From NCBI GenBank assembly GCA_027627225.1, contig CM051025.1, positions 70,344,069 through 70,408,068 on the forward strand: a DNA stretch of 64,000 nucleotides. Direction: 5' to 3'. Within the stretch, counting starts at the first letter, position 1. Each line of letters opens with the position of its first letter. Positions 24,801-34,300 of the stretch are shown piece after piece. The position numbers and the translations under genes were made by a program. Below the pieces are notes generated by a model. That model made no database searches. It had not been told where the DNA came from and saw only the letters and a program-made list of their open reading frames with translations. This DNA comes from Congeria kusceri. Taxonomy: Eukaryota; Mollusca; Bivalvia; Myida; Dreissenidae.

Positions 24801-27800
24801 GGTACTCAAGGTGCGTGGCACTTAGAACTAGCGTTCGCAGTCTCTCATTGTAGTGGTTTAAAATTATATTTTATCTGAGGACAATGCAAAAACGCAATAT
24901 CAATTTTGAGTTCGTTTACTAAATTAGCCTACGTCACACATAATTTTACTGCTAAACTTTTATTTGAATGCTTAAATTGCTGCTAAATATGTATGCTTGT
25001 CGTCAAAAAAGTAACATCTTTAACGCTTATTTTGTTTTCTTGTTGTGTCGTGAAATCGTGACCTTTCAGGAAAAAAGGAACGCGTTATCCAAGATTACGA
25101 CTTCATCATACATTACCATGTTAGACATTAGAAATTAACTTTTATATTTACTTCATTTGATAGCTCGGCGACAACCCAATAACCACAGCCATGACCAGCG
25201 TCTTTCTCGCCAAGATCCTAAAGGCAAAAGAAAGTAATTTGAAAGAACTTGACCTTCAGGCAAGTTTGACTTTCTGTTTAGTTAGCTCGACAGTCAAATA
25301 GACCTTTCTAGGTTTTGCAACGAACAGTTTGAGTCCCCCCCCCCCAGCAATTTTGTTAACACAAACAAATCACAAGCTATACCAAGTGCGTCTTTGTCTA
25401 AAATAGGTTAACCGTTAAAAATGTGATATCCAAGGGAAATGATGGGATCATGGGATAAAATCGCAGGTGAATGTGCATTTAATTGACATTTGTTGAAGCA
25501 TCAGTTGGATGGACGACATAATTATTAAAGTTTGTGAAAATAGATATGTTCTGAACGGAGGTCAACAGCAGGCGTCTGTAACTGTTATGAATGTTTGTTG
25601 TTGTTTTTGTAGCCCACAATGAAGAAACTATATACTGGCATTTGTAGGGTGTCGTGGTGGATAAGGAGTTTGAAGGAATCTTGCAGCAGATACAAGACGA
25701 GCGTCTGTTCTTCGTAAATTACGAGAGATCCCTACCTCTGCACAACTGTCCCGTACGGGAGATCGACCCTAACAACATTTTCAACGTGGACCCCATACGT
25801 ATCCTTTATTACATGAAGGAGCACCTTAGAACCATAGACCTCTTCCTTAAGGTGGACAAACATGGAGATAACCGCCTTAGCAGGGAGGAAATGAAATACG
25901 CTTTTGAGGTTCGCGCTTGCGTTACTTGATTGTGTATAGTACGGTGGCACAGAGGGACATGCACTACTCTTTTTTTATCTCGTTCCCACGAGATACTTCC
26001 TCGAGGAAATGAGTTACTAAGTCGTTCCCGCGAGGTAATATCTCGTTTCCTCGAGTAAGTATAATGTTCCCATGAGTTAGTATCTCGTTCCCTGGATATA
26101 GTGCACGTACCTCTGTGCCACCATACTATAAATGTAAGCGTTGTACACAAAATCTCACCCAAATTCAAATGTTAACAGTAGGCATTATATCAGTTGGCAT
26201 TTTAATTTTGTAAACATATTAATGACAGAAATGCGTGCACGAAATAAAAGTTATTGTTTATCAGATAATAAGGGCTTTTGCATTAAACGCTATTCTATAC
26301 AAATGTATTTTGTTTTAATTGTTAATTAGCCGTGATTTAAGTTATGCTATCGACATTACACTTTTAAATAACACGGACACATTTGAGCCGGAATTTTTAA
26401 GATACTTTCCATGTTTCTTGGTTACTCAACAGGCTGAGAAATGTCGGTGCATATTTTAAGTCATTTGATGTTTGGCTTTATTTGTAGCGCGAAGGTTTTC
26501 CTATCAGTGACAGTGCTCTTGATAAGGTTATAAAGTACCTCGATGCTAACAAGGACACGGATGTGAACTTAATGTAAGTATTCATATACCTCTGCATTAC
26601 AGCAACCTTTGCTCGTAGCTCGTAAGCAGCTAGGGCTTTTTGTTCGATTACTAGTATACGTTCAATAAAGCAGAGCATTATTTTTATGTATAAAATCATG
26701 GTTTAAATGTACAATTACAAATAAATGTAAATGGTTTCACTAACGTTGATATACTGACCAAAGATGCGGTAATATATTTGTTCTCATTATTTCTCTTGTT
26801 ATATTTGAAGTTGGTAAATATGAATGCATGAATTAAAAACGGCATCGTCTAGAAGATATATACATGTACATAACTTTCATCGCTAATCCATTGTGTTGTT
26901 AACTGTTACATGTTTTATCTAGGAAAACACATCGACCAGATGATATGACCCTGATGTAAGAAAGATCATTGCGCTTGTACTTTATGCTTTGTTGCTTCAG
27001 ACATTTAGTGTCGATATATTACTGCCGATTTGTTTCTGCTTAGAAACGCAGTTTACTTAAGTCGTTTTCTGCGTGTTTGTTTATATACCAATATGCTGAA
27101 AATAGTTTTGTATATTTCTTCCGTTCCAACGCACGATCTGTTATTCGCCATCCGCTTTCTTGTTCTGTTATTTTAAAGGGACAGTTTCACAGTTTAGGGT
27201 TGAAAACATATGTCTCTAAACATGAAAATTTAAAATAGAAATTTGTAGAATCTATCCACAATGTTGGTCTGCTATATGCTGCTTTGGTTGCAAAAAATAA
27301 TTATTTTGATATCTATTATTTCTTTTGTGTAAAAAATTACAAGGGTCTGTCTACCAGGTAGCACATTTTTCTCGAAAAATAACAGGTATTCGTCAAACGT
27401 TTAACTTTGCACATGCAAGGTGCTTTCCAATTGTTGAAATATGAATATTAAATGTATAACAAAAGAGGACAAAGTCAGTTTTTGATAATTATTTCTCACA
27501 GACAAAAGCTCTGAAAACTGTCTTCATGCAGTAGAGCGACGTGGAATCTCTCTGTATATGTATCTATATACTCTTGCACTGTATATGTATCTATATACTC
27601 TTGCATTGGACTCTCATCAGGACGGAACGATTTTTTTTCATTTCGATAACACAAACCAACGTAATATGCTAATAATTTACACATGCTTGAGTAAATTGCA
27701 CAAAAAGCGTTTCATTACATGTGCATTTCATGTGTACATTCAAATATGATTCAAAACTTCCTTCTGTTCATAAAAGGCAACATATTTGTTTCTGTAATAT

Positions 27801-28059
27801 TCTAGTATTCTGATATGTGTTAAATATTTAAGAAAAATACGCTTCTTACTCATAAACGTCATTTTTATTTGCAAGGGAATTTATCCAAGGCGAGAGACGG
27901 TTAAAACGGCATCTTATTAAAGAACAAGAAGAGGCAGTGCTGAAGGAGAAAAAAAACGACGAGAAATTTTCTAAAATGTTTGCGGACGTGGATAAGACCA
28001 CGCAAAAAGTCAAAATGCCGCGAAAATTACCGCCGTTGAACGGACCGCGTATGAGCTGA
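12541..28059 (+). CDS. LRRC74A-like: LRR plus EF-hand protein, LRRC74-like (14 exons)
   Basis: Exons: 12541-12757, 13067-13278, 16166-16198, 18073-18186, 18978-19071, 22437-22486, 23187-23265, 24034-24119, 24616-24810, 25164-25259, 25648-25908, 26488-26573, 26923-26955 (possible cassette) and 27876-28059. Together they give one frame of 579 residues, or 568 without the cassette. Residues 1-100 look disordered; 100-143 are a helical lead-in (KAYKRICKKYRL…); about 160-392 are RI-type leucine-rich repeats (LxxLxLxxN), for example SIKYLDLSWNHI and LKSLDLANNRI. Residues 393-450 are a linker that aligns by eye with the region after the LRRs in LRRC74A. EF-hand loops are 462-473 (D-K-H-G-D-N-R-L-S-R-E-E) and 498-509 (D-A-N-K-D-T-D-V-N-L-M-E, cassette skipped). 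The tail is a basic, lysine-rich helix. There is no signal peptide or membrane span, so it is probably an intracellular protein-binding scaffold with a calcium module. The true family function is poorly known. Its mirror-image paralogue lies at 30980-52086. Confidence 0.85.
13067..13278 (+). CDS. LRRC74A-like: LRR gene A exon 2
   Basis: Acceptor CCGTTTAG, donor GTG|gtatgc; phase 1 in, phase 0 out. It encodes a Ser/Gly/Arg stretch and then the helical lead-in KAYKRICKKYRLIPIQKLAR and …EIKAFFVALV. Exon 3 of the paralogue (42313-42129) has the same phases and ends in the equivalent …KALAVALV. Confidence 0.85.
15413..15723. mobile_element. MITE-like repeat with CCCGACCTACC motifs
   Basis: The ends are GGCGTAA-A-rich on the left and TTACGCC on the right, in inverted orientation, with CCCGACCTACC(C/T)A blocks near both ends. 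Length is about 311 bp with no coding. The target duplication is unclear. Confidence 0.45.
15752..15958. mobile_element. MITE family copy 1, AAAGGGACAGTTTCACAGTTT ends
   Basis: The left end AAAGGGACAGTTTCACAGTT is mirrored at the right by AAACTGTGAAACTGCGCCTTT. A second, interrupted copy of the same sequence lies at 27174-27525 and a weaker one near 43790-44115, so it is a dispersed family. Confidence 0.6.
16166..16198 (+). CDS. LRRC74A-like: LRR gene A exon 3, 33-base microexon
   Basis: Acceptor CATTTTCAG, donor CAG|gtaatt; phase 0 to 0, encoding KYYVNDSNCEQ. It keeps the frame whether included or skipped, and I find no counterpart in the paralogue. Confidence 0.65.
16230..16440. repeat. 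Dispersed repeat, related to 34288-34500
   Basis: Shares GGCCC(A/G)TATTCA(C/T)CAA, ACTCAAGAAAAAAT and AAATTAACA(C/G)CG blocks in the same order with 34288-34500 in the paralogue's intron. The type is unknown. Confidence 0.4.
16770..17165. mobile_element. Dispersed repeat family, copy 1 (CGTTGTTTATCGGCC)
   Basis: Contains inverted ATCGTTGTTTATCGGCCAAT / ATTGGCCGATAAACAACG-like arms around a centre with CGAGGGCGAAAGCCCG. Related copies lie at 43296-43625 (opposite orientation) and 53780-54030. It is probably a non-autonomous DNA element; the ends were not fixed. Confidence 0.5.
17484..17831. repeat. Tandem repeat, six copies of a 58-base unit
   Basis: The unit begins AGTTCAACACGTCGATGTGT and ends ACTATACTATCAATT. 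Copies start at 17484, 17542, 17600, 17658, 17716 and 17774. They differ at only one or two bases (GCAAATTC or GCCAATTC), so expansion is recent. It lies in intron 3 of LRR gene A. Confidence 0.92.
17889..18058 (-). mobile_element. tRNA-derived SINE, copy 1 (minus orientation)
   Basis: The reverse complement matches 51161-51342: a tRNA-like head (ATGGTGTCCGCCATC…, a box B-like CGATCC region lost in part), then CCGAACG / AAGTACTGGTTCTA(C/T)CC and a tail ending AAATA(T)AGGTTT. The head end abuts the acceptor of LRR gene A exon 4. Confidence 0.65.
18073..18186 (+). CDS. LRRC74A-like: LRR gene A exon 4 (first LRR)
   Basis: Acceptor TACTCCACAG, donor CTG|gtgaga, 38 codons, phase 0 to 0. It encodes VLTTLVLDGNMLPTPQILYV and ends …HRFLADL, which joins SLGGCGL of exon 5 to make an LRR consensus across the splice. 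A tRNA-derived SINE ends about 15 bases upstream of the exon. Confidence 0.8.
18462..18925. repeat. Compound trinucleotide microsatellite
   Basis: Runs of GAT/GAC (18462-18640), CTG (about 18710-18730), GAT, TTA and TAG (18770-18890) follow each other in intron 4 of LRR gene A. They generate long artefactual poly-Met, poly-Ser, poly-His and poly-Leu frames on both strands. Confidence 0.95.
18978..19071 (+). CDS. LRRC74A-like: LRR gene A exon 5
   Basis: Acceptor TTTGTGTTTCAG, donor AGCA|gtaagt; 94 bases, phase 0 to 1. Encodes SLGGCGLCSHALAELTTFVT and …TIRRLDIS. The paralogue exon 40356-40263 is also 94 bases with the same phases. Confidence 0.88.
19285..21920 (+). mobile_element. PIF/Harbinger-type relic, two tandem degenerate copies
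   Basis: Copy 1 (about 19285-20570) and copy 2 (about 20571-21920) repeat the same order of blocks: CTGCCGTCCA(A/C)TACAGCCCCGA, TGTTCGGCATGTATTCGCGG, a coding-like part, GTGGCCGCCCAAT-like, CTCAGCTTGGGCTTTCAGATA. In copy 2 the plus frame 20885-21313 reads …ILLTQRRRHRLWIKQYLR…, …LAGLKLAKTLSN… and …SVESVCHFVPEVST…NDEVLVIPNTP, the pattern I know from HARBI1-like transposases N-terminal to the DDE catalytic core. Copy 1 is frame-broken. No intact catalytic core, DNA-binding partner or terminal repeats were identified. It sits in intron 5 of LRR gene A. Confidence 0.6.
21930..22375. repeat. Two degenerate direct repeats after the Harbinger relic
   Basis: 21940-22105 and 22205-22372 share TGGATGCCGAAG(T/C)TTTT, a GTTCCA(A/T)-rich middle, CGATTTTG…ATTCGC/CCGCTTT(T)CGG and GGACGGCAGGTTTTAA-like blocks. 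Possibly the terminal part of the same element. Confidence 0.45.
22437..22486 (+). CDS. LRRC74A-like: LRR gene A exon 6
   Basis: Acceptor TTTTTGCAG, donor GAG|gtaagt; 50 bases, phase 1 to 0. Encodes NNKITDAGSEAITNLIE, the N-x-I/L half of an LRR. The paralogue exon 38965-38916 is also 50 bases. Confidence 0.88.
22612..22740 (+). mobile_element. Possible decayed tRNA-derived SINE
   Basis: Box A-like TTGGCCGTAGTTCA and box B-like GTGTTCGAAATCCCA are correctly ordered and spaced, but both deviate from consensus. Body unrecognised. Confidence 0.3.
23187..23265 (+). CDS. LRRC74A-like: LRR gene A exon 7
   Basis: Acceptor TTATTGCAG, donor ATAG|gtaaga; 79 bases, phase 0 to 1. Encodes NSNSLEILILRGNKLGECGV…GKAI. 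In the paralogue this and the next exon are one uninterrupted exon. Confidence 0.88.
24034..24119 (+). CDS. LRRC74A-like: LRR gene A exon 8
   Basis: Acceptor TAATACAG, donor GCG|gtataa; phase 1 to 0. Encodes DENTSIKYLDLSWNHIRGNG…KGLA, a textbook RI-type LRR. Confidence 0.88.
24616..24810 (+). CDS. LRRC74A-like: LRR gene A exon 9 (two LRRs)
   Basis: Acceptor GTATACAG, donor AAG|gtgcgt; 195 bases, phase 0 to 0. Encodes LETLVLSWNGFGYEGCAAMG… and LKSLDLANNRIHPQALFELI. The paralogue exon 34744-34550 is also exactly 195 bases. Confidence 0.9.
25164..25259 (+). CDS. LRRC74A-like: LRR gene A exon 10, followed by a GC-AG intron
   Basis: Acceptor TTTGATAG; 96 bases, phase 0 to 0, encoding LGDNPITTAMTSVFLAKILK and …NLKELDLQ. 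The downstream donor is CAG|gcaagt, a GC rather than GT donor with an otherwise perfect consensus. The paralogue exon 33945-33850 is also 96 bases but uses GT. Confidence 0.85.
25648..25908 (+). CDS. LRRC74A-like: LRR gene A exon 11 (linker and EF-hand 1)
   Basis: Acceptor GGCATTTGTAG, donor GAG|gttcgc; 87 codons. Encodes a linker (VVVDKEFEGILQQI…), then RTIDLFLKVDKHGDNRLSRE. The calcium loop keeps D1, D5 and E12 but has His at position 3, so affinity may be reduced. A small MITE starts 28 bases after the donor. Confidence 0.87.
25937..26128. mobile_element. MITE with ~30 bp inverted ends (TAGTACGGTGGCACAGAGG)
   Basis: The left end TAGTACGGTGGCACAGAGGG and the right end (reverse complement) TAGTATGGTGGCACAGAGGT are near-identical, and TA flanks both. 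The interior repeats CTCGTTCC(C/T)(A/G)CGAG palindromes. It starts 28 bases after the donor of LRR gene A exon 11. Confidence 0.7.
26488..26573 (+). CDS. LRRC74A-like: LRR gene A exon 12 (EF-hand 2, first part)
   Basis: Acceptor TTTATTTGTAG, donor AAT|gtaagt; 86 bases, phase 0 to 2. Encodes REGFPISDSALDKVIKYLDA then NKDTDVNL. It stops at loop position 10 of the second EF-hand. The paralogue exon 31675-31590 is also 86 bases and splits the loop at the same place. Confidence 0.87.
26923..26955 (+). CDS. LRRC74A-like: LRR gene A exon 13, possible 33-base cassette in EF-hand 2
   Basis: Acceptor TGTTTTATCTAG after a pyrimidine-rich stretch, donor GAT|gtaaga; phase 2 to 2. It would add 11 residues (KTHRPDDMTLM) between loop positions 11 and 12. 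Skipping gives the canonical D-A-N-K-D-T-D-V-N-L-M-E; inclusion puts Lys at position 12 in place of the bidentate Glu. The paralogue's corresponding 288-base intron shows no such exon. Confidence 0.6.
27174..27525. mobile_element. MITE family copy 2, with an internal insertion
   Basis: Shares both ends and interior (TTTCACAGTTT, TGTAGAATCTATC, ATTATTTCTCACAGACAAAA) with 15752-15958, but carries about 140 extra bases in the middle. It lies in the intron before the last exon of LRR gene A. Confidence 0.55.
27876..28059 (+). CDS. LRRC74A-like: LRR gene A exon 14 (last exon)
   Basis: Acceptor TTTATTTGCAAG; phase 2 in. Encodes EFIQGERRLKRHLIKEQEEA…, a basic helix, and ends …KLPPLNGPRMS then TGA at 28057-28059. 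Confidence 0.85.
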
Positions 28060-30979
28060 ACCAGTTCACATTAAAACGACCATTCTGGAAAAGATTTGAT
28101 TTGGTAATTTCAGTTCGGTCAGCATCGGCTATGATAGAACTAATTTCGGACTCATCTTCGCTGTTTGCGCCGGTAGTGTTGGATACGTTCCTATAAAAAG
28201 CGGTGTACGACATGGCAATGAAAATAGAGATTCTGGCATATATCTTTGACGACAGACTATGCTATTACGTTATGATCAAATGTTATCTGGAAAGAAACTA
28301 GTAGTCAAACCTCGTCTAATAGGCCTCGTAATTTGGCACCAAATACAGATTTCTAAAGAATTTGGTATAGTCCGGATGAGATTCAGTTTCAATCCTTGTT
28401 TTGTTATTTCGTTTGTTGATATATTAACATTGTGCACGTTTTGTTTTCCAATCAAATTACGATACAAACAATGTTCGACCCGATTTTAGTCTGTCTGTCA
28501 CAGATGGTAAGTGCATGAATCTTGAAATATTGTTGCGCGCGTCATAAAGTGTGTCGTCAAAAATATTTGTTGCAAAGCAACTCGCTTTCGAATTAATATG
28601 AACTTGTGTACTCCTGTTGGCAAAACTGTGCGATTCCTTTTTTGTATACAAACTTTTCTATTGGTTTATTTTTACATAGTTGTTGTATCTGAAAAACACA
28701 CTTTCGGATGAGAACAAACTGATCACTTTGAATTGTTGTTACCATCATCACCATCAAGAGCACATTCGTACTTCCACATTTTCGTTAAAATAATGTGCAT
28801 TTATGCATCTTAAATTGCATTGTCCTTTGAATGAACACTTAAGTTAATGTAAAGTCTGCCCGTTTTGTAAGACGATTTGATAGCAACCCAATATTATATA
28901 TCTAACGCTCCTTTATTATTGAATAAACTATAGTTTCGATATGTCAATATTTGCCTTCAGGTAAAATCTATTGACTATTAAAAGTCAAACAAAAACTTGT
29001 TTATGCTTTAATTAATTTTTTGATGTTTTGTGCAATCAATGCATATTATTTTTTTAACATCTTGCGTTTTGTTTTCTGACTGTTCACATTTCGCGTTATT
29101 CTAGTCGTTAGCTATTTTTCTATCTTTATAATTATGTATATTGCATTAAGTATTTCATGTTTATTATTCTGTAACTGACGTTATACTTAAGCCCTTCATC
29201 TTTACACGACATGGTGTTTTCACGTATTATATTTTCGTTGAGAATAAACAATGTTTTAGTTAAATTTGCTGTCTTGTTCCGTTGTTGAATACCGTAAAAC
29301 CACACGTTTCCCCTTGTCTTCCCCCACACAACATCAAGATTTCTCAGTTCCGTGGTTTACTTATTCGTTTCCACTGCATTCTATGGCATGCATGCAGTAT
29401 ATAAACACATTAATTATAAATGTCTTGTGCAACAGTAATAATAATCAAAGTTTTCTCCATTATGTCGGTGGCTGTTTTGTCGGCTCCGATATCCCCATTT
29501 GTTCTAAAAGAAATTTGGATTGACCTGAAATGAAAACAAACTCTTTTTAGAAATATGAACCAAAGTTTCAAGCTTTCAAGCTTGCTATGTAATTTAACGA
29601 TGCACTTTTCTTAGTACAAGTTATGGCGTGCGAAGAGGATAAATAGATGTGCTAGTAATTTATAATAATTCTTCGTAAGCTACTCTACTTTTCAAAGGTA
29701 TGCCTACCGCGTATATATCGGTAAGAAATGCTCTAATCGACGTCTCAAAGCAAGCATGCTTGAAGTCATAATGGTACATGTTTCGTACAATGGTTACTGC
29801 AATCGTAGACGGCTTATGGCCCAATCTGAACGTAACACTACTCATTTAAGCGTGTTTCCCGCATTTTTGTTCAAATCCGAGTTTCCTTTTTTTTTGGTGG
29901 TATTTACGAATTTATAAGGGACATGTATCTTAAAAGAATAATATTTGAACCGACCATAAATTGACGCATTTTTAAATCAGATATATAACCATTATATATA
30001 ATAACTTTCTACATACTTTGTCCATAAAATAAATGTTGATTTTTTTTTCACTGTTAATATGGCCATGAAATACACGTGATGTTTTTGCAATTATCATCTC
30101 GTTAAAATGTTGTTTTGCAAAATTAAGCTTATGGTAAATGTGTCGACAGGTAAAGACCTATAGTAACATGCATATGAGAAACATCAAACTAACAAACTTA
30201 GTAAGATAGTTTATATTAACTATGCACATAATATTAAGTATTACAGCATTAGTCCATGGCGTTATGTAAGTTATACAAAGTATGCATGATAATACATACC
30301 TCTTTTAAAAATGATGGTTCATCTACGATATTAAAGCACTCAACTCAGCAAACGTCTAGACGTGTTTGTACATAACAAATGCGTATACATATTCTACAAA
30401 AGCATTTATAATGCATTAGTACAAAATAGCACAACAAGCAATTACCAAATCATTTTACTCAAACGCTCAACACATATATACATCCAAAAGCACTAATGTC
30501 AACCAGCCTTAGCAACGTACATGCACTATCAGTTCGTGTTAAAGAAATACAGGGCGGAAAATTCAATAAGAGCAGAAATATCCATTTGCAAGGACCACTA
30601 TGTGCTGTTACGTTCGAATGTTTTAATCATGGAAACCATTTTTTTTTCGGTGGTTAAGGACGATGTCACAATTCGAAAATACGGAACTTGCGACATTACA
30701 TCAAATTACAATATAAATTATGTATATTCCAAATAAAGAATAAATGACACAAAGACGTCTATCGTATGATTTCGTAACAGAAACCTGAATGTATTTCAGA
30801 CATTCGTTGTATATTAAAAAATCACAACATCGACACGTTAATCAATACTTTTTGCATTTCACCTTTCTATATATAGTGCATGTATATATCGATGTGGAAT
30901 TTAGCTTTATAAATAGTTTTATATCGTTGGTTGCCCAACATAAACAAGTTACCATTAACTTCATCGTTTCCTTACGGTT
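28060..30979. other. Spacer between the convergent LRR genes
   Basis: Holds the 3' UTRs of both genes. For the plus gene there is ATTAAA at 28070-28075 (too close to the stop) and AATAAA at 28922-28927; I see no clear minus-strand AATAAA close to 30980. The rest is AT-rich and I see no gene, tandem repeat or inverted element. Confidence 0.5.
28922..28927 (+). promoter_or_regulatory. Candidate polyadenylation signal of LRR gene A
   Basis: AATAAA, 863 bases after the stop codon. In DNA this AT-rich such hexamers occur by chance, so the assignment is weak. Confidence 0.25.
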
Positions 30980-31301
30980 TCAAGTATTCAATGGCTTCCA
31001 CTGTTTTAATTTGTCCTGAACCTGACCGACAGAATCAGCTGATTTCACTTGTTTGTGATGCTCTAGACTACTAGATAATTTCTGAACTAGTTTCGACTCT
31101 CCGCCCTGTTCAATCAACTTTTGCATCATGTCTACACTACGTTTAAAAGCCGGGTTCCCGGACATCTTTTTCGCCATGAGTCTCGAGAGCTTTATGCGAA
31201 CTCGACCAATCTCGGTGTCCTCAATGTCCACATCGCCCTCTTGCGCGGCGTAGAATTTGCTCATCTTCTTTCTGTGCTCTGTCTGGGCCGCCATTAATTC
31301 C
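30980..31301 (-). CDS. LRRC74A-like: LRR gene B exon 13 (last exon)
   Basis: Acceptor AAATTTACAG; the first base completes the Gly before loop residue E12. Encodes ELMAAQTEHRKKMSKFYAAQ… to …DKLKQWKPLNT and a stop at 30982-30980. The long charged helical tail has no counterpart of equal length in gene A. Confidence 0.87.
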
Positions 31302-34300
31302 CTGTAAATTTGCATATGATGTATGTAACAACGGGTAATAATACTGTGATTAATTGTCTTTTGGCTTAGAAATTATATGCCAGCAGAACTAATTAAGTGT
31401 TTCCTTACTGCAAATCCTGCCTGAATGACAAAACAAAAGAAACCACACAGTTTATTTAACATTATTATGTGATCGTAATAAATTTTATGCTACAAATATG
31501 TATATATCACTTTGTAATTTTACTGTTCAAATGAGTATGGAAAATTGTTGTTCGTAAATGCAAACATGGACCAGACTACAACGCCTTACCCGAAGTCAAT
31601 TTCCCCATCGCCGTCCACGTCCAGTTTGTTTATAAGCATCTCAACGCACTTGTCGCTGAGCGGAATGTTAACCAGCTGTAATGACATCCATGTTGTTATT
31701 GGTACACACTTCAATTGTTTTGCATGTTGATTCGTTTTTATAGTAAGAATACGGCAGCATATCAAGCAAATTGGTACCTGTATATGTACTTTTATATAGT
31801 GACCGTATGCCTACATATTAAACAGCCGATATTTTATTGTCAAAACCATGGTTGTAAACCCAGCACAATTATTCGTATTAAAACCAAAAATTTTTTACTT
31901 TTTTCTGCTTTGATTTTGATGTTTAGCATGGTTGTCATCACATACAGACGCCGGCATTTGTCGACAAATGCTTTCAATGGAAAAGGAATACAATGTTGTT
32001 GTAATTCATCTTTACTGCCCACACAACGGCCACAAGTTACGCATTATTACCCGTAGCCTATGTCTAGTTCTCATTTACTCCTAACCCTAATCCATGGTTA
32101 CTTGGAGCCCATTCCTAATTCTCGTTTACTAAAATCATAACAACTATAAGTAAGACTTCGCTTAACGGCATGCTTTCCTATTCCTGTTTTACTCCCGATA
32201 TAACGACCACAAGTAAGTATTGTTTAACACGGAACGCAATGCTAATTCTGATGTACTCCCTAAACAACAGTCATAAGTAAGGCCTGACTACATAAGTATG
32301 TACGCAAAACCCTTTGCCAAATCTCATTACTTCTAAAACAGCAGCTAAAAGTAAATATTGATTACCCGGAGCCCATTCCTGATCTCCTCATGGTCCAGGG
32401 ACTTGCTGCCGTCCTTGTCGAGGACGGAGAACAGGTCCATGAGGCGGAAGCCCATCAGCTTGCCGAACTCAATGAGCACGATGATGGGGTTCTCGTCCAT
32501 CAGCTGTTTCTCGTCTTCGTCGTCACCGCGCTTGTCTTGGCCCAGGACCTACAGGGTCATAGGACATGATTCGTCTCTTGCAAGCCAGAAGGTGTCATCT
32601 TCGTATGTGCAAAGAGGGCTGATAGCCCATTCTGGCTTTCAAGGGACGATATATACATGTACACTGATGGTGGTTTGTTTAAGAATTGAACCACTAATTG
32701 GTCGCAGTGCGTATATAATGGCATTTATCAGCAAATGATGCTAGAGTATATTTTTGATGTATTGGCCAATATGTACACTGCACTAATATATTGAATAACA
32801 ATGCCTAATTAAAGACTTACTTAAATACTGTACATGTTATGTAATATATTAACAAGCATTAATATGACGAATATAAACAAGGACAGCATCAATGTATATA
32901 TAAGATAACGCGATGAATATGTGTTGGTTAATCTTATCTTCAATTCCAGCATTATAGTCGACGTATAAAGGAACACATTTAATAGTAGAGAATATTAAAA
33001 TGAGACTCTATTCCGACATCTATAATGACTTAATTTGCACGATAACTGATAATAGTAAACCACCATTTCTTTTACATTGCTTTCATGGACCAGTTCCACA
33101 TACCTGCCCATAAGTGACTTTGATTTGCTTCTTCAGCTCCAACTCACCAAGAAGAGCAACAAATGCGGGCTCGACTAGTTGGTCCTGCAGGCATATAGGG
33201 TGTAAGGTACAAACGTTTTAAGCTACGGATTTCAATGTCAATGTGCAAAGTCCACATCAAATATTATTCTTCTTCAATGTCGGATATGTTTTATTGAAGT
33301 ACATTTTACAGTTAAGTTCATTGGTACATCTGTCTGTATTACTTGATCCGATCCGAATATCAGAATTTTATTTGTTGGACTCTGATCCTTATCCAAAGAT
33401 AACATTTGTGTTATTTGCATCCCTCCAAGATATCCGAAGATAACATTTGTATTCGTTGCATCTACACAAGATATCCGAAGATAACATTTGTATTCGTTGC
33501 ATCACTACAAGATATCCGAAGATAACATTTGTATTCGTTGCATCTGTACAAGACTTTCGAAGATAAAATTTGTATTCGTTGCATCTCTACAAGAAATACG
33601 AAGATAACATTTGTTTTCGTTGCATCTCTACAAGATATCCGAAGATAACATGTGTATTCGTTGCATCCCTACAAGTTATTCGAAGATAACATTTGTATTC
33701 GTTGCATCTGTACAAGATATTCGAAGATAACATTTGTATTCGTTGCATCTCTACAAGAAATACGAAGATAACATTTGTTTTAGTTGCATCTCTACAAGAT
33801 ATCCGAAGATAACATTTGTATTCGTTGCATCCCTACAAGATATACCTACTGTGAGATCCAGTTCTTTGATGGCAAGAGTTTTCGTGTCTTTCACGAACTG
33901 TAGCAGCATCATGGCACCGGCTGCGGTTATAGGGTTCCACCCTAACTGAGATATTGAAAAATGTGTACTGAACATGTAACGTGCAGATAGTTATATTAAT
34001 AAACCGCTCATTGTAATTTTACAAAGATGCAATTGTTTGTAGTATTATTACGATATCGAAAACAATTGGCTTGTAATTAACTTACCACGACGAATATATG
34101 CATACAGGTCAGGGAAATGAAGTAACTTATGATGGGTCGATAAATATTTGTAAACAACGTTTATAAAACAAATATATTCATTGAAAACTGAAGTTTGCAT
34201 TGTATGGAAAATACAAATATTAATATATTTCAGTATTTGATATGTACATTTTTATACACATTTATTTACTTTTTCAAAACAACCGCCGGGCCCGTATTCA

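Noticed and set aside
33243..33949. Plus ORFs with repeated ITFVFVASLQDIRR-like units
   Set aside because: Translation of the 41-42 base intronic tandem array.
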